Shown: piece after piece, positions 35,145 to 45,732 of the stretch
Position numbering within the stretch: the first letter of the stretch is position 1
How the letters are laid out: the number at the start of each line of letters is the position of its first letter
The notes under the pieces: generated by a model
Seen by the model: the letters and a program-made list of their open reading frames with translations, nothing else
What the model was told of the DNA's origin: nothing
The model's database searches: none
Translations under genes and position numbers: made by a program
NCBI GenBank assembly: GCA_018335335.1
Contig: JAGXKG010000006.1
Span: forward strand, 1 to 64,000
Direction of reading: 5' to 3'
DNA: 64,000 nucleotides
From: Candidatus Thorarchaeota archaeon
GTDB lineage: Archaea > Asgardarchaeota > Thorarchaeia > Thorarchaeales > Thorarchaeaceae

Positions 35145-36104
35145 CTATTCGGGGACAATTCGAGTTCCTGTTTTGCCTTCTAGAGCGTTGGTGATATTTG
35201 CTGGATCGGTGATTATCGCGAGGTCTCCGCCTTTTTTGATGAATTCCACACAGGCTTCTACTTTTGGTAGCATACTTCCTGCCGCAAAATGATTTTCTTC
35301 AATGTATTTTTCTGCTTCCGAGGGTGTCATCTCATCAATTGGTTCTTGATCTTCTGTTCCAAAATTGAGATAGGCCTTCTCAACGGCGGTTGAGATTAGC
35401 AGAAGATCTACACCCATATCGCTAGCAAGCAAACTAGAGGCTCGGTCCTTATCTATTACTGCCTCAACACCTTCAAGGGTGCCATCTTCATTTCTGATTA
35501 CGGGGATGCCGCCTCCACCAACCGCGTAGGTAACAATACCTTCTTTGATGAGCGCATTGATGGCTGGTTGCTGGATGATTTCTTTTGGAATCGGAGATGG
35601 AACAACTCTTCTCCAACCGCGACCAGCATCCTCAATTATTTCCCAACCTTGCTTCTTGGCTCTCTTTTCTGCTGTGTCTTTGTCCATGAAGGTGCCTACT
35701 GGCTTTGCTGGATTTTTAAAAGCTGGATCATCTTTGTCAACGAGCGTTTGTGTGATTATGGTTGCCGCATGTTTGTCTATATCTCTTCGCTTGAATTCAT
35801 TATGCAGGGCTCTCTGAAGCATGTATCCTATTGCACCCTGAGTATCGGCTCCCGCGTAATCCATCAGGACCTCATGCAGCTCATGCTTGGCAAGCTCCGA
35901 CCGCCTCATAATGAAACCTACCTGAGGTCCGTTTCCAGAAGTTAGTACAACATCCCAACCTTTCGATATCATATCCGCAATATGCTTACAGCTCTCTGCT
36001 GCAGCTGCATACTGATCTGGAATGGATTGATGTTGCTTGTCTTTGATTAGAGAATTTCCACCTATTGCTACAACTGCTCTGCGACTCGTCGTGATCAACT
36101 CCAT
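35145..36104 (-). CDS. arcC: Carbamate kinase
   Basis: The 319 residues carry the amino-acid-kinase fold of carbamate kinase: VVAIGGNSLIKDKQ at the start, LTSGNGPQVGFIMRR for carbamoyl phosphate binding, GAIGYMLQRAL, AVGGGGIPVI, AVIDKDRASSLLA and a closing LEGKTGTRIVPE. It makes ATP and carbamate from carbamoyl phosphate at the end of arginine deiminase or purine fermentation. No arginine deiminase or ornithine carbamoyltransferase gene is in view. The gene diverges from ligA with about 120 bases between the starts. Confidence 0.94.
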   Translation of the reverse strand: MELITTSRRAVVAIGGNSLIKDKQHQSIPDQYAAAAESCKHIADMISKGWDVVLTSGNGPQVGFIMRRSELAKHELHEVLMDYAGADTQGAIGYMLQRALHNEFKRRDIDKHAATIITQTLVDKDDPAFKNPAKPVGTFMDKDTAEKRAKKQGWEIIEDAGRGWRRVVPSPIPKEIIQQPAINALIKEGIVTYAVGGGGIPVIRNEDGTLEGVEAVIDKDRASSLLASDMGVDLLLISTAVEKAYLNFGTEDQEPIDEMTPSEAEKYIEENHFAAGSMLPKVEACVEFIKKGGDLAIITDPANITNALEGKTGTRIVPE

Positions 36105-36198
36105 ATTACACTAAGAGGTGACCGGTGCCTTTTTCCTCCTAATTAAAGCGTTTGTTATCGTACATTGGGGACCTTGATATACTCCTTTGCAGCAATAG

Positions 36199-38280
<2,082 letters not shown>

Positions 38281-38309
38281 CTAGAATAGAGCTTGGCAGG
38301 AAGTGGTGT

Positions 38310-38918
38310 ATGATGGACGAAGAAGATCCCCTTGCAGAATACCGCAGTAAGAGAGACTTCTCAAAGACTCCAGAGCCTGAAGGTGGTACTGTCCGCTCAT
38401 CAGACAAGCCGATTTTCGTCATCCAAAAACACGATGCCAGCAACCTACATTACGATTTTCGGCTGGAAGTTGAAGGGGTGCTGAAGTCATGGGCTGTTCC
38501 AAAAGGACCATCTACTGACCCTTCCACCAAACGTTTAGCCATACCTACGGAAGACCATGCCTTGGAGTATGCGGATTTTGAAGGGAATATTCCCGAGGGG
38601 GAGTACGGTGCAGGAACTGTGATGGTATGGGATCACGGCACCTATCGGAATCTGCGGGCGGAGAAAGAAGACGCAGAAGCCCGTATGACCATGACTCAAA
38701 GTCTTGAGGACGGAAAGGTGGAAATTTGGCTGGAGGGCAAGAAACTCGAAGGCGGCTATGTATTGATACGGACTGGAAGCGGAAAGGGTGCAAGATGGTT
38801 ACTCATCAAGATGCGGGATAAAAGAGCACAACCCGAACGTAGCGTTGTGGAGGAAGAGCCAAAGTCAGCAATAACTGGAAGAACTTTACAGGAAATCCGC
38901 GAGTCGACAATTGACTGA
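38310..38918 (+). CDS. LigD-type DNA 3'-phosphoesterase
   Basis: The protein is a stand-alone PE domain as found in bacterial LigD and some archaea: FVIQKHDASNLHYDFRLEVEG with the two histidines and the Asp-Phe-Arg cluster, then LKSWAVPKGPSTDP, HALEYADFEGNIPEGEYG and KLEGGYVLIRTG. PE removes 3' phosphates and ribonucleotides at DNA ends so that a ligase can seal them. The gene follows ligA by 29 bases, suggesting a shared operon for end repair. There is no polymerase or Ku gene next to it. The length of 202 residues is normal. Confidence 0.9.
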   Translation: MMDEEDPLAEYRSKRDFSKTPEPEGGTVRSSDKPIFVIQKHDASNLHYDFRLEVEGVLKSWAVPKGPSTDPSTKRLAIPTEDHALEYADFEGNIPEGEYGAGTVMVWDHGTYRNLRAEKEDAEARMTMTQSLEDGKVEIWLEGKKLEGGYVLIRTGSGKGARWLLIKMRDKRAQPERSVVEEEPKSAITGRTLQEIRESTID

Positions 38919-38922
38919 TTGA

Positions 38923-40203
38923 CTATTCTGAATCCATATCCGCTTCTGCATTTTTCTCTTTCCAGTACTCTACAAATTCAGCTGGAAGGTCCTCTTCTGG
39001 GTTTGTTCTGTCAATAATCTCCTGAAGATGCTTAGTGTGTTTTTTGATTTCTCTTTCAACAGCTTGTTGTCCAGTTTTCCTGCTGGCGAGCCTATAGATA
39101 ATGTCTTGGTGCTTAGCCACAATGGATTTGAACTCTCTCATAGCTCTGTCGAACCTTTTTGATAATGCTCGATTTTGTTTCTCTCTAATCCACCAGTATG
39201 ACTCTCTGGAATACTTCTCTGAGGCATTATCGAAACCATTGTATACACTCGGAGAATTGAACGTGAATGGCCAGTAAACACTGGTACAAGGATTAGAAGA
39301 ACCGGTGAACCAGTGCAGAACATCGTCACCAAGCTCAGATATTTGACTGGCTGCTGTCACATACGAGTTCTGATGCCCTGCATGCTGACAAATGGCTGCT
39401 TTTGGTTGGTTCCAAGGTTTCCAGTCATCAGGATGATTTCTCAGAAGATTCGTCAAAGTGACGAAGTCCATCTTACCGAAGTTGTTCTTCAGGAACGTTG
39501 TGGATTTTGAAAGCCTGTCGTCACAACGAGCAATGTATCTCATGGCTTCGTTTCCATACGCAGCGGCAAAAGAGAACTGATTCTCGCCATCGTACCACCC
39601 CATCTTGATAGCATGTTCAATGAGGTCTTCCGAGGCTCTATCCCATTGGTTCGTAATTGTGTAGCCATTTGATATGGCTCGTACACCCTCGACTTTTTGC
39701 GCTACCCATTGTCGCCCCGAAGTTTCGAGTACCCAGGCTTCTTTAGAATCTGCTATGATGTAGCTATTGTGATATGTTAGTGCTTGATTTCTTGCACATA
39801 TCCCACCTTGGCCATGTTTCTCCAGTAAATCCACCATGATGCTAAGGGCTTGATCTGCCGTTTCTCCTCTTTCAAGGCCAAGTCGAAGAAGATCCATTCC
39901 GAGTAATCCGGTTTCGGGAACTTCTTGTTTTGAAAACACTGCTTCGTTTCCTATCACTACGCCCTTCTCATTGGCCCCCATCTCAGCTCCCCACATCCAG
40001 GAAGGTCTAGAGATGTACATCGCAAGCGTCTCTTCAACCTGAGGAATACTCATATGGGTGCATTTGACTCGCTTATCATTGTGGATTTTGCTAGGTACGT
40101 ACTCAACAACTTGGGCCTCGTTTGGAGGCCTGTCCGAATTTTTACCAAATAGCATCACTGAATCAGCTGAAGCTTCTGGCAAGATTACTATCGTATCACA
40201 CAT
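38923..40203 (-). CDS. Secernin-like family C69 peptidase
   Basis: This 426-residue protein begins MCDTIVILPEASADSVMLFG, with Cys2 as the expected N-terminal nucleophile, and FGKNSDRPPNEAQVVEYVP. SRPSWMWGAEMGANEKGV and GNEAVFSKQE follow, the stretch shared by eukaryotic secernins and archaeal C69 proteins. Family members are Ntn-type hydrolases; bacterial ones are dipeptidases, and secernins in animals regulate secretion by an unclear route. The basic, helical C-terminus (from about 340) is unique to this protein. The gene overlaps in convergence with the phosphoesterase gene, with four bases between stops. Confidence 0.82.
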   Translation of the reverse strand: MCDTIVILPEASADSVMLFGKNSDRPPNEAQVVEYVPSKIHNDKRVKCTHMSIPQVEETLAMYISRPSWMWGAEMGANEKGVVIGNEAVFSKQEVPETGLLGMDLLRLGLERGETADQALSIMVDLLEKHGQGGICARNQALTYHNSYIIADSKEAWVLETSGRQWVAQKVEGVRAISNGYTITNQWDRASEDLIEHAIKMGWYDGENQFSFAAAYGNEAMRYIARCDDRLSKSTTFLKNNFGKMDFVTLTNLLRNHPDDWKPWNQPKAAICQHAGHQNSYVTAASQISELGDDVLHWFTGSSNPCTSVYWPFTFNSPSVYNGFDNASEKYSRESYWWIREKQNRALSKRFDRAMREFKSIVAKHQDIIYRLASRKTGQQAVEREIKKHTKHLQEIIDRTNPEEDLPAEFVEYWKEKNAEADMDSE

Positions 40204-40285
40204 CTGTATCTAGGTATCGAATATTATCTTGGCATTTATTCTTACTCTTGTAAAATACACTTATACAGTAAGACGGCGAATGGAT

Positions 40286-41026
40286 TTACTCACAGTTTTC
40301 TTTCATTTCATTCAGAAGCCATTCTTCAAGGTATGCAGCTTCAAGCTCAGCAGCATCACCGTAATCTTTGCCGGTCATAGCGTCGACCAAGTTTTTCGTG
40401 TTCAGGAGAATCCGACAGTCCTTTTCTAGAAGATCCTTCAGAAACTCCTTGGCCTGTGCCATCAGTTGCGCCTTGGGATAGATACGATTTGCTAGTCCCA
40501 TTGATTTTGCCTCTCTCGCCGGGACTGAACGGCCAGTAAGCAAGATATCTTTCGCATGAGATGGACCAACGAGACGTAGTAGATTTGACGCTGCACCTGC
40601 ACCCGGAAATATGCTCAGTTGGATTTCCGGAAGACGGAGTTTTGCGTCCTCAGAGAAAAATCTGAAATCACAGGCAATCGCAACTATGGATCCGAAACCA
40701 ACGGCATAACCATTTACTGCTGCCAGTGTGATACAGCTTTTGGCTGTCCTAATCACTCGCACAACATCCTCCAAGGCCTCGAAGAAGTCCTCCTTGTCTT
40801 GCCCTTTCAGGCCTTTGACAGTGTCCATATCAAAGCCGGCAGAAAACGCTCTATCCCCTTCTCCAGTGAATATTATTGCGGTGACTTTGGGATCGTTTGT
40901 GTAACGTTCAACTTTCTTGCTGAAATCGTTCAACATAGGTCGCGTTACAGAATTAAGCTTGTCTGGTCTTGAAATCGTAAGGGTCACAATAGACCCGTCT
41001 CTGCTTTCATTGATACTTCCTGTCAT
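40286..41026 (-). CDS. Enoyl-CoA hydratase/isomerase family protein
   Basis: A crotonase-fold protein of 246 residues: SRPDKLNSVTRPMLNDFS, IFTGEGDRAFSAGFDMDTV with the first oxyanion glycine region, AAVNGYAVGFGSIVAIACDF with the second, LRLPEIQLSIFPGAGAASNLLRLVG, and TGRSVPAREAKSMGLANRI. One catalytic glutamate of classical hydratases is in LPEIQLSIFP; the other is not obvious, so isomerase or hydrolase activity is also possible. It stands alone, with no neighbouring fatty-acid genes. Confidence 0.85.
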   Translation of the reverse strand: MTGSINESRDGSIVTLTISRPDKLNSVTRPMLNDFSKKVERYTNDPKVTAIIFTGEGDRAFSAGFDMDTVKGLKGQDKEDFFEALEDVVRVIRTAKSCITLAAVNGYAVGFGSIVAIACDFRFFSEDAKLRLPEIQLSIFPGAGAASNLLRLVGPSHAKDILLTGRSVPAREAKSMGLANRIYPKAQLMAQAKEFLKDLLEKDCRILLNTKNLVDAMTGKDYGDAAELEAAYLEEWLLNEMKENCE

Positions 41027-41125
41027 TACCTAACACTTTCCAGAGGGCTATTGATGCCTTATTCCCTCTTCCTGATATAGGCTTTCCTTGTGTTAGTGCC
41101 ATTCAAAATATCTACAATGATGTGT

Positions 41126-41548
41126 CTACTTGCAAGCTTTACAGTCTTCAACTACATTTTCGCAATGCTCTCTGTGAATCTCACAGATGATACCCTCATC
41201 TCGCATGATATCGATGATGCGATTGATTTCTCGAGTCATCAGCTCATATACATGCTCATCCTCTTCTTTTTCCAGCCATGCTTCATGTATCCGATTTGCA
41301 GATGTTTCAATTTCGGCTTGGACATTTGGAGGTATCTCGACCTGATCGCCTCGTGACCTCTTCGATTTTTCAAGCTTGTACTGTGTGACGGCAGGCTCAG
41401 TCACTCCCAGCATATCAGCTATGTTTTTCTGCGCTATGCCGTTGTCTATCATTATACGCGTGAGTTCTCTACGTACAGCGGGAATTATGTACCATACTTC
41501 GACTTCCTGCGGCATCAACCAAGTTCTCGTTTTTCGTCGTCGTGGCAA
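41126..41548 (-). CDS. Helix-turn-helix regulator with a Cys-rich tail
   Basis: The 140 residues have an HTH in the middle of the chain: GIAQKNIADMLGVTEPAVTQYKLEKSKRSRG is a textbook recognition unit of Xre-like archaeal regulators. The C-terminal part (TREINRIIDIMRDEG) is helical and ends in four cysteines (IICEIHREHCENVVEDCKAC), which could bind a metal or sense redox state. Possible targets include CutA just downstream in the same direction, which has a role in metal tolerance; the link is inferred. The N-terminus is basic (PRRRKTR). Confidence 0.8.
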   Translation of the reverse strand: MPRRRKTRTWLMPQEVEVWYIIPAVRRELTRIMIDNGIAQKNIADMLGVTEPAVTQYKLEKSKRSRGDQVEIPPNVQAEIETSANRIHEAWLEKEEDEHVYELMTREINRIIDIMRDEGIICEIHREHCENVVEDCKACK

Positions 41549-41696
41549 GGCGATTCATCTCTTCCTGTTGCTATTCACTATAGTGAAGAAGAACGACCTA
41601 ATAAGGGTGCTGTTCTGATAAATCAGTGACGAGGTTGAATCTAGTTACGTTGACTCGTTTATGCACCTAGATTTCAACAATCATTGACCACTGATT

Positions 41697-42011
41697 CTAC
41701 TTCACGACTTCTGATATCCATTTCAAATAGCTATCGGTTCCGCCTTCGATCGGCAGGATGACGAATTCGGGGACTTCATAGGAGTGAGCCCGCTTTACGA
41801 CAGATTGCAGATCTGAGATGAGATCCGCAGTTGTTTTCATGATGAGTATGGATTCCCTTGCAGTGTCAACCTTGCCTTGCCAATGGTAGATGCTGAATAC
41901 ATCTTCAATAACATTCACACAAGCAGCCTTTTTCGATTCGACAATAGTCTTCGCTAGGTCATGGCTCTCATTTGCAGGACAGGTTGTCATAGCGAGCTTG
42001 TAGCTAGTCAT
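41697..42011 (-). CDS. cutA: CutA divalent-cation tolerance protein
   Basis: The 104 residues match CutA1 across its length: TTCPANESHDLAKTIVESK, KKAACVNVIEDVFSIYHWQG, ESILIMKTTADLISDLQSVV and HSYEVPEFVILPIEGG with the final KWISEV. CutA forms very stable trimers and is linked to copper and other divalent metal tolerance, though its exact action is unclear. A Cys-rich HTH regulator is encoded about 150 bases upstream in the same direction. Confidence 0.93.
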   Translation of the reverse strand: MTSYKLAMTTCPANESHDLAKTIVESKKAACVNVIEDVFSIYHWQGKVDTARESILIMKTTADLISDLQSVVKRAHSYEVPEFVILPIEGGTDSYLKWISEVVK

Positions 42012-42100
42012 GATTCTCCAATACGATTGATATCATATATACGGTTGGTGAAGCTAAGAAAGATATCTAGGCCTGATGGACTGATATTAGAATAGACACA

Positions 42101-42523
42101 CTATCGTCTTCTTTGGTGGGTGCCCATAATAGCTTCCGAGACATCTTCAATAAATTCTGATGACCCCTGAATTTTGAATTTCTGACCGGGACAGTATATC
42201 ACAGTTGCTTCTCGATTCAGAAGGAGCACGAGAAAGACAAGGAGGATGCCTCCAAGAAAGACTACTATACCGGCTGGATATGCTGTAGATAAATAAGCTC
42301 CAAACATCATAATTACGAGTCCGAGGCCAAGGAATCTGTCGCCAAAGCGTCGCCATCTTTTCATCCATAAGCCCCCGATGAACGATATCAGTAGCTCAAA
42401 CCTGGTGTCTTCACCTATTGCGACGATCTTCCTATCGTTAACTCTGATTTCATCGAACTCTTCTTCTTCGATTTGAAAAGATTCTGTGCGAATGAATTCC
42501 GTATTTCTGCTATGCATTTCCAT
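42101..42523 (-). CDS. Small two-helix membrane protein, unknown
   Basis: I recognise no family. The 140 residues have an acidic N-terminal region (TESFQIEEEEFDEIRVNDRK), two close hydrophobic segments at about 75-115 with a short loop (GLGLVIMMFGAYL and AGIVVFLGGILLVFLVLLL), and a soluble tail including CPGQKFKIQGSSEFIEDV. The bases TTTATATA-like upstream at about 42565-42575 could serve as its TATA box on the minus strand. It diverges from the creatininase gene. Confidence 0.55.
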   Translation of the reverse strand: MEMHSRNTEFIRTESFQIEEEEFDEIRVNDRKIVAIGEDTRFELLISFIGGLWMKRWRRFGDRFLGLGLVIMMFGAYLSTAYPAGIVVFLGGILLVFLVLLLNREATVIYCPGQKFKIQGSSEFIEDVSEAIMGTHQRRR

Positions 42524-42564
42524 ATGTGAAACTCCCTGTGCTTAGGAATGTTATTGATAATTTC

Positions 42565-42575
42565 CTTATATATTT
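42565..42575 (-). promoter_or_regulatory. TATA-like element upstream of the two-helix membrane protein
   Basis: On the minus strand an AT run reading AAATATATAAG lies about 42-52 bases before the ATG at 42523, in the divergent space shared with the creatininase gene. Spacing fits an archaeal promoter with a short leader. Confidence 0.35.
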
Positions 42576-42662
42576 GTTTGACAAGATAGGTGCTTCCGCA
42601 GATCAATCGCTTTTCGAAGCATGTATCAGGGATGGTCTTCTCAATATGACCATGGGATATCT

Positions 42663-43424
42663 ATGGAAAAGCAGTATTTGCTCTCGAAAATGACATGGCC
42701 TGAAGTAGAGGAGCGCTTGAACGAATGTACGACCGTTGTAGTTCCAGTCGGATCCACGGAACAGCATGGACCGGCTCTCCCAGTGGATAATGACCATTTC
42801 GTTGCAACTCAGTTCGCCTATAGATTGGCTGAACGTGTCTGGGACGAAATGAAACTCGTCGTAACACCGACGATAGTATTTGGACAATCTCAACATCACA
42901 TGGATTTCAAGGGTACCATTACCCTGAAGGAATCGACACTTGCCAGCGTGATTGTCGATGTGTGTGAGTCCCTTGCTCATCATGGATTTGAGAACATTGT
43001 GCTGCTGAATGGGCACGGTGGAAACGAGACCGCTATTCAGAATGCACTTCCCATCCTGCATGATGAGATAGATGCGAGGGTATACAGCATGAACTGGTGG
43101 AGTCAGGTTATGGACAAGGTTCCTGAAACAGTCGAAGGGCCGATATTCCACGCCTGTGATATGGAGACCTCAGTTTCGTGGTATCTCGGGCAGAGGGTGT
43201 TAGCTGACAAACGAGTTGATGAGCCTGGAAGGAAACCTGTGCCTGGCTATATTGAGCCTGATATGCGGAAGAAAGCACCAACTGTATCTTCTGCCTTCAC
43301 TATGAAGGATTTCACCGACTCGGGGGCCGTCGGTCTTTCTACCAAGGCGACCATGGAGAAAGGCCAAGAGATAGTTGAGCTGGCGCTGGACCGCATGGCT
43401 GGTTTTTTGGTTAAAATCCCTTAA
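42663..43424 (+). CDS. Creatininase-family amidohydrolase
   Basis: The motifs of the creatininase family are present: VVPVGSTEQHGPALPVDNDH gives the metal ligands Glu, His and Asp, GTITLKESTLASVI follows, and VLLNGHGGNETAI and HACDMETSVSW carry the remaining ligands. The enzymes cut cyclic or linear amides; relatives act on creatinine, formamidopyrimidines in coenzyme F420 synthesis, or mycofactocin peptide. The exact substrate is open. I chose the ATG at 42663 (MEKQYLLS) over 42621 because GGGATATCT provides a site. A short reading frame of 17 codons with a good ribosome site (GGAGGGG) follows the stop and may be a remnant. Confidence 0.8.
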   Translation: MEKQYLLSKMTWPEVEERLNECTTVVVPVGSTEQHGPALPVDNDHFVATQFAYRLAERVWDEMKLVVTPTIVFGQSQHHMDFKGTITLKESTLASVIVDVCESLAHHGFENIVLLNGHGGNETAIQNALPILHDEIDARVYSMNWWSQVMDKVPETVEGPIFHACDMETSVSWYLGQRVLADKRVDEPGRKPVPGYIEPDMRKKAPTVSSAFTMKDFTDSGAVGLSTKATMEKGQEIVELALDRMAGFLVKIP

Positions 43425-43591
43425 CGGAGGGGCAAGAAATGAGAATTGAATCCGTTGTATGGACTATGCTAAATCGACCATCTAAGAAATGAAAGCCCAT
43501 ATGGTTACCGAAAGGAAAGAAGCCCTAGTGAATTGCGGAAAGATTCGGCGTGAATCAACTGCCAATTTCTTCTTTTAGACGACCACCCAGA

Positions 43592-43801
43592 TCACGAACG
43601 ATTGTGTTGCCTTCTTTGTGCTCTGTAAATTAGAATATAGAAAACTGCGAAGATTCCAACACCCACAACACCCAGAATAGGAAGAGCATAAGCTCCTGGA
43701 TCAACAGGAACCCAGAAAGGCTCGCCCAGCTCTATATTCGTGTCTTCAAGATGCATGAATCCATGTGCGTAGGAGATATTCGCCATCCCAAGAAGTGTCA
43801 A
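43592..43801 (-). CDS. Small secreted/membrane protein, tentative
   Basis: This frame of 69 residues starts at a TTG and has a short hydrophobic opening that could be a signal peptide (LTLLGMANISYA), a small acidic outer part (HLEDTNIELGEPFWVPVDPG), one membrane helix (ALPILGVVGVGIFAVFYILIY) and a basic tail (RAQRRQHNRS). The layout is sensible for a membrane-anchored small protein, but there is no family match and the start is weak, so it may be spurious. Confidence 0.4.
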   Translation of the reverse strand: MTLLGMANISYAHGFMHLEDTNIELGEPFWVPVDPGAYALPILGVVGVGIFAVFYILIYRAQRRQHNRS

Positions 43802-43918
43802 ACCGCTAATCGGAAAATCAGCCTTGCATAGCTATGAGGTATGTGTAGATCCCATTTTCCATTGATTGAAACAGAACATAAATCTGTAATCGGACAAATC
43901 TAGTTCCAGCTGGTATTC

Positions 43919-44659
43919 ATGCCTGACGAAATTGCCTCTGCAAGCAAAATCATTGAAAACGCTGAGTATTTTGTTGCACTGACAGGAGCAGGGATTTCCA
44001 AAGAATCGAACATCCCTACTTTCCGTGGTGAAGATGGCCTATGGAAGGAGTACGACGCCACAGATTTGGCTACACCTACAGCCTTTGCAAAGGATCCCAA
44101 ATTGGTTTGGGAGTGGTATTCGTGGAGGCAGGACTTGATTGCTGATTGCGAGCCAAATCCTGCCCACCTTACTCTTGCAGAGTGGGAAGAGGAGGGATTA
44201 CTTGATTGTGTCATTACCCAAAACGTTGACGGGCTCCACCAAAGGGCAGGATCGAAGAGAATTCTCGAGGTCCACGGAGATATCTGGGCTGTCAAGTGTA
44301 CGAAATGTGGTTACCACAGGCGTCTTTATGAGCCCACAGTTGGAGTGCCGCATTGTGAAGAGTGTGGTTCGATGTTACGACCAGATGTCGTTTGGTTTGG
44401 TGAAAGCTTGGATCAAGATGTCATGGGTCAAGTCTACTCGGAGCTTCAACAAGCCGACACTTGTATCATAATTGGTACGTCTGGAATTGTACAGCCTGCA
44501 GCATCATTCCCCCTTATTGTCAAACGGTCGGGTGGTTTCGCAATCGAAGTGAATATCGAAAAGACTCCTTTGACTTCCGCGGTTGATGTACACATAGACG
44601 GAAAGGCAGGTGCTGTTCTCCCAAAGATTGATTCGCTGCTGAACAAATCTGATGTGTAA
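43919..44659 (+). CDS. Sir2-type NAD-dependent protein deacylase
   Basis: The sirtuin core is complete: ALTGAGISKESNIPTFRG for NAD binding, TQNVDGLHQRAGS, the catalytic histidine in VHGDIW, a zinc site built from CTKCGY and CEECGS, DVVWFGESLD, and IIGTSGIVQPAAS with VNIEKTPL near the end. It removes acyl groups from lysines, releasing nicotinamide. In archaea a known target is the DNA-binding protein Alba. Together with the AcuC-type enzyme, acyl-lysine removal in this organism has both zinc- and NAD-dependent routes. Confidence 0.93.
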   Translation: MPDEIASASKIIENAEYFVALTGAGISKESNIPTFRGEDGLWKEYDATDLATPTAFAKDPKLVWEWYSWRQDLIADCEPNPAHLTLAEWEEEGLLDCVITQNVDGLHQRAGSKRILEVHGDIWAVKCTKCGYHRRLYEPTVGVPHCEECGSMLRPDVVWFGESLDQDVMGQVYSELQQADTCIIIGTSGIVQPAASFPLIVKRSGGFAIEVNIEKTPLTSAVDVHIDGKAGAVLPKIDSLLNKSDV

Positions 44660-44736
44660 TCCATTTTAGCTGTTTTGTATTGCAGATAAGAGATAAATGG
44701 GGGACCAATGAATGCCTTTGTTAGGGTGGCAATCCT

Positions 44737-45729
44737 TTGGATATATTGGTAACTGGCGGAACAGGATTCATAGGCCAAAACTTGGTCAAACGACTTCTAT
44801 CTTATGGTCATCACGTAAGCGTTCTTGTTCGAGAAAGTAGCGATACATCAGTACTACCTGATGCTGTCAATTTGGAGCTAGGTAATCTACTTGATAAGGG
44901 CTCTCTAACAGATATTGTCGAAGGCAAGGAAGTAGTTTTTCATCTTGCGGCTTACTTCGATTTCTATCCTAGTGACAAGGATCTCATGTATCGGGTAAAT
45001 GTCGATGGGACAAGAATGCTGGCAGAAGCTAGTGCTGATGCTTCAGTTAGCAAGTTCATTTACTGTTCAAGTACTGAGGCAATTGGGCCAGTTGACGATC
45101 CTCCTGCTGACGAAGAGACGGAACCGCAACCTGCATTTGACTATGGTAAGAGCAAAGTCTTGGCAGAAGAAGCTGTTAGGGAAGTCTCTTCTGAAAGAGG
45201 CCTGATTCATACCATAATTCGGCCAACTGGTGTGATGGGTGAAGGTGATCTCTACACCGCATATGAAACCATTCGAGCTCTCAATAGACAGGAAGTCCCG
45301 GTACTACCAGGTGATGGCGAGAAACACATCATGTACACGCATGTTGATGATGTAGCTTGGGGATTCGAGGCCACCATGGTTCCTGCTGCAAATGATGAGA
45401 CCATCATTATCTGCCCCGATGATCCTATGAAATACAATGACCTAGTCGAATACATTTGTGACCTGCTTGGGGTTGAACCGCCTAAGAGACATGTTCCCAC
45501 GGCGCTTGCAAAACTTGGAATAGCCTTGATGAGTCCGTTCAAGAATTGGAAAGAGAACACATTTCTATGGCACCCTCAGACGATACAGAGTATGGATGAA
45601 GAACGCTGGTATAGCAATGAGAAGGCGAAACGGCTACTGGATTGGAAACCACAGATAAGCATGAAAGAGGGGCTAAAGAGGGCCATTGAATGGTACTATG
45701 AGAACGGCTATCTAGAACGGAGGAAGTAA
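44737..45729 (+). CDS. NAD-dependent epimerase/dehydratase-family protein
   Basis: An extended short-chain dehydrogenase of 330 residues: GGTGFIGQNLVKRLLSYG for NAD(P), a helical VFHLAAYFDFYPSDKD, then YCSSTEAIG and YGKSK (the YxxxK catalytic pair). IRPTGVMGEG and HVDDVAWG follow. These enzymes alter nucleotide sugars, sterols or flavonoid-like alcohols; the long C-terminus (WHPQTIQSMDEERWYSNEKA) resembles the dihydroflavonol reductase/sterol dehydrogenase subgroup. The start is a TTG at 44737. The lactate permease follows after 3 bases, so they form an operon. Confidence 0.85.
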   Translation: MDILVTGGTGFIGQNLVKRLLSYGHHVSVLVRESSDTSVLPDAVNLELGNLLDKGSLTDIVEGKEVVFHLAAYFDFYPSDKDLMYRVNVDGTRMLAEASADASVSKFIYCSSTEAIGPVDDPPADEETEPQPAFDYGKSKVLAEEAVREVSSERGLIHTIIRPTGVMGEGDLYTAYETIRALNRQEVPVLPGDGEKHIMYTHVDDVAWGFEATMVPAANDETIIICPDDPMKYNDLVEYICDLLGVEPPKRHVPTALAKLGIALMSPFKNWKENTFLWHPQTIQSMDEERWYSNEKAKRLLDWKPQISMKEGLKRAIEWYYENGYLERRK

Positions 45730-45732
45730 CAA

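Noticed and set aside
42603-43151. Minus-strand open frame of 182 codons over the creatininase gene
   Set aside because: It is antisense to the metal-site region of a clear enzyme and has no sensible motif.
43438-43491. 17-codon frame with a GGAGGGG ribosome site after creatininase
   Set aside because: It is too short to judge; it may be a remnant or chance.
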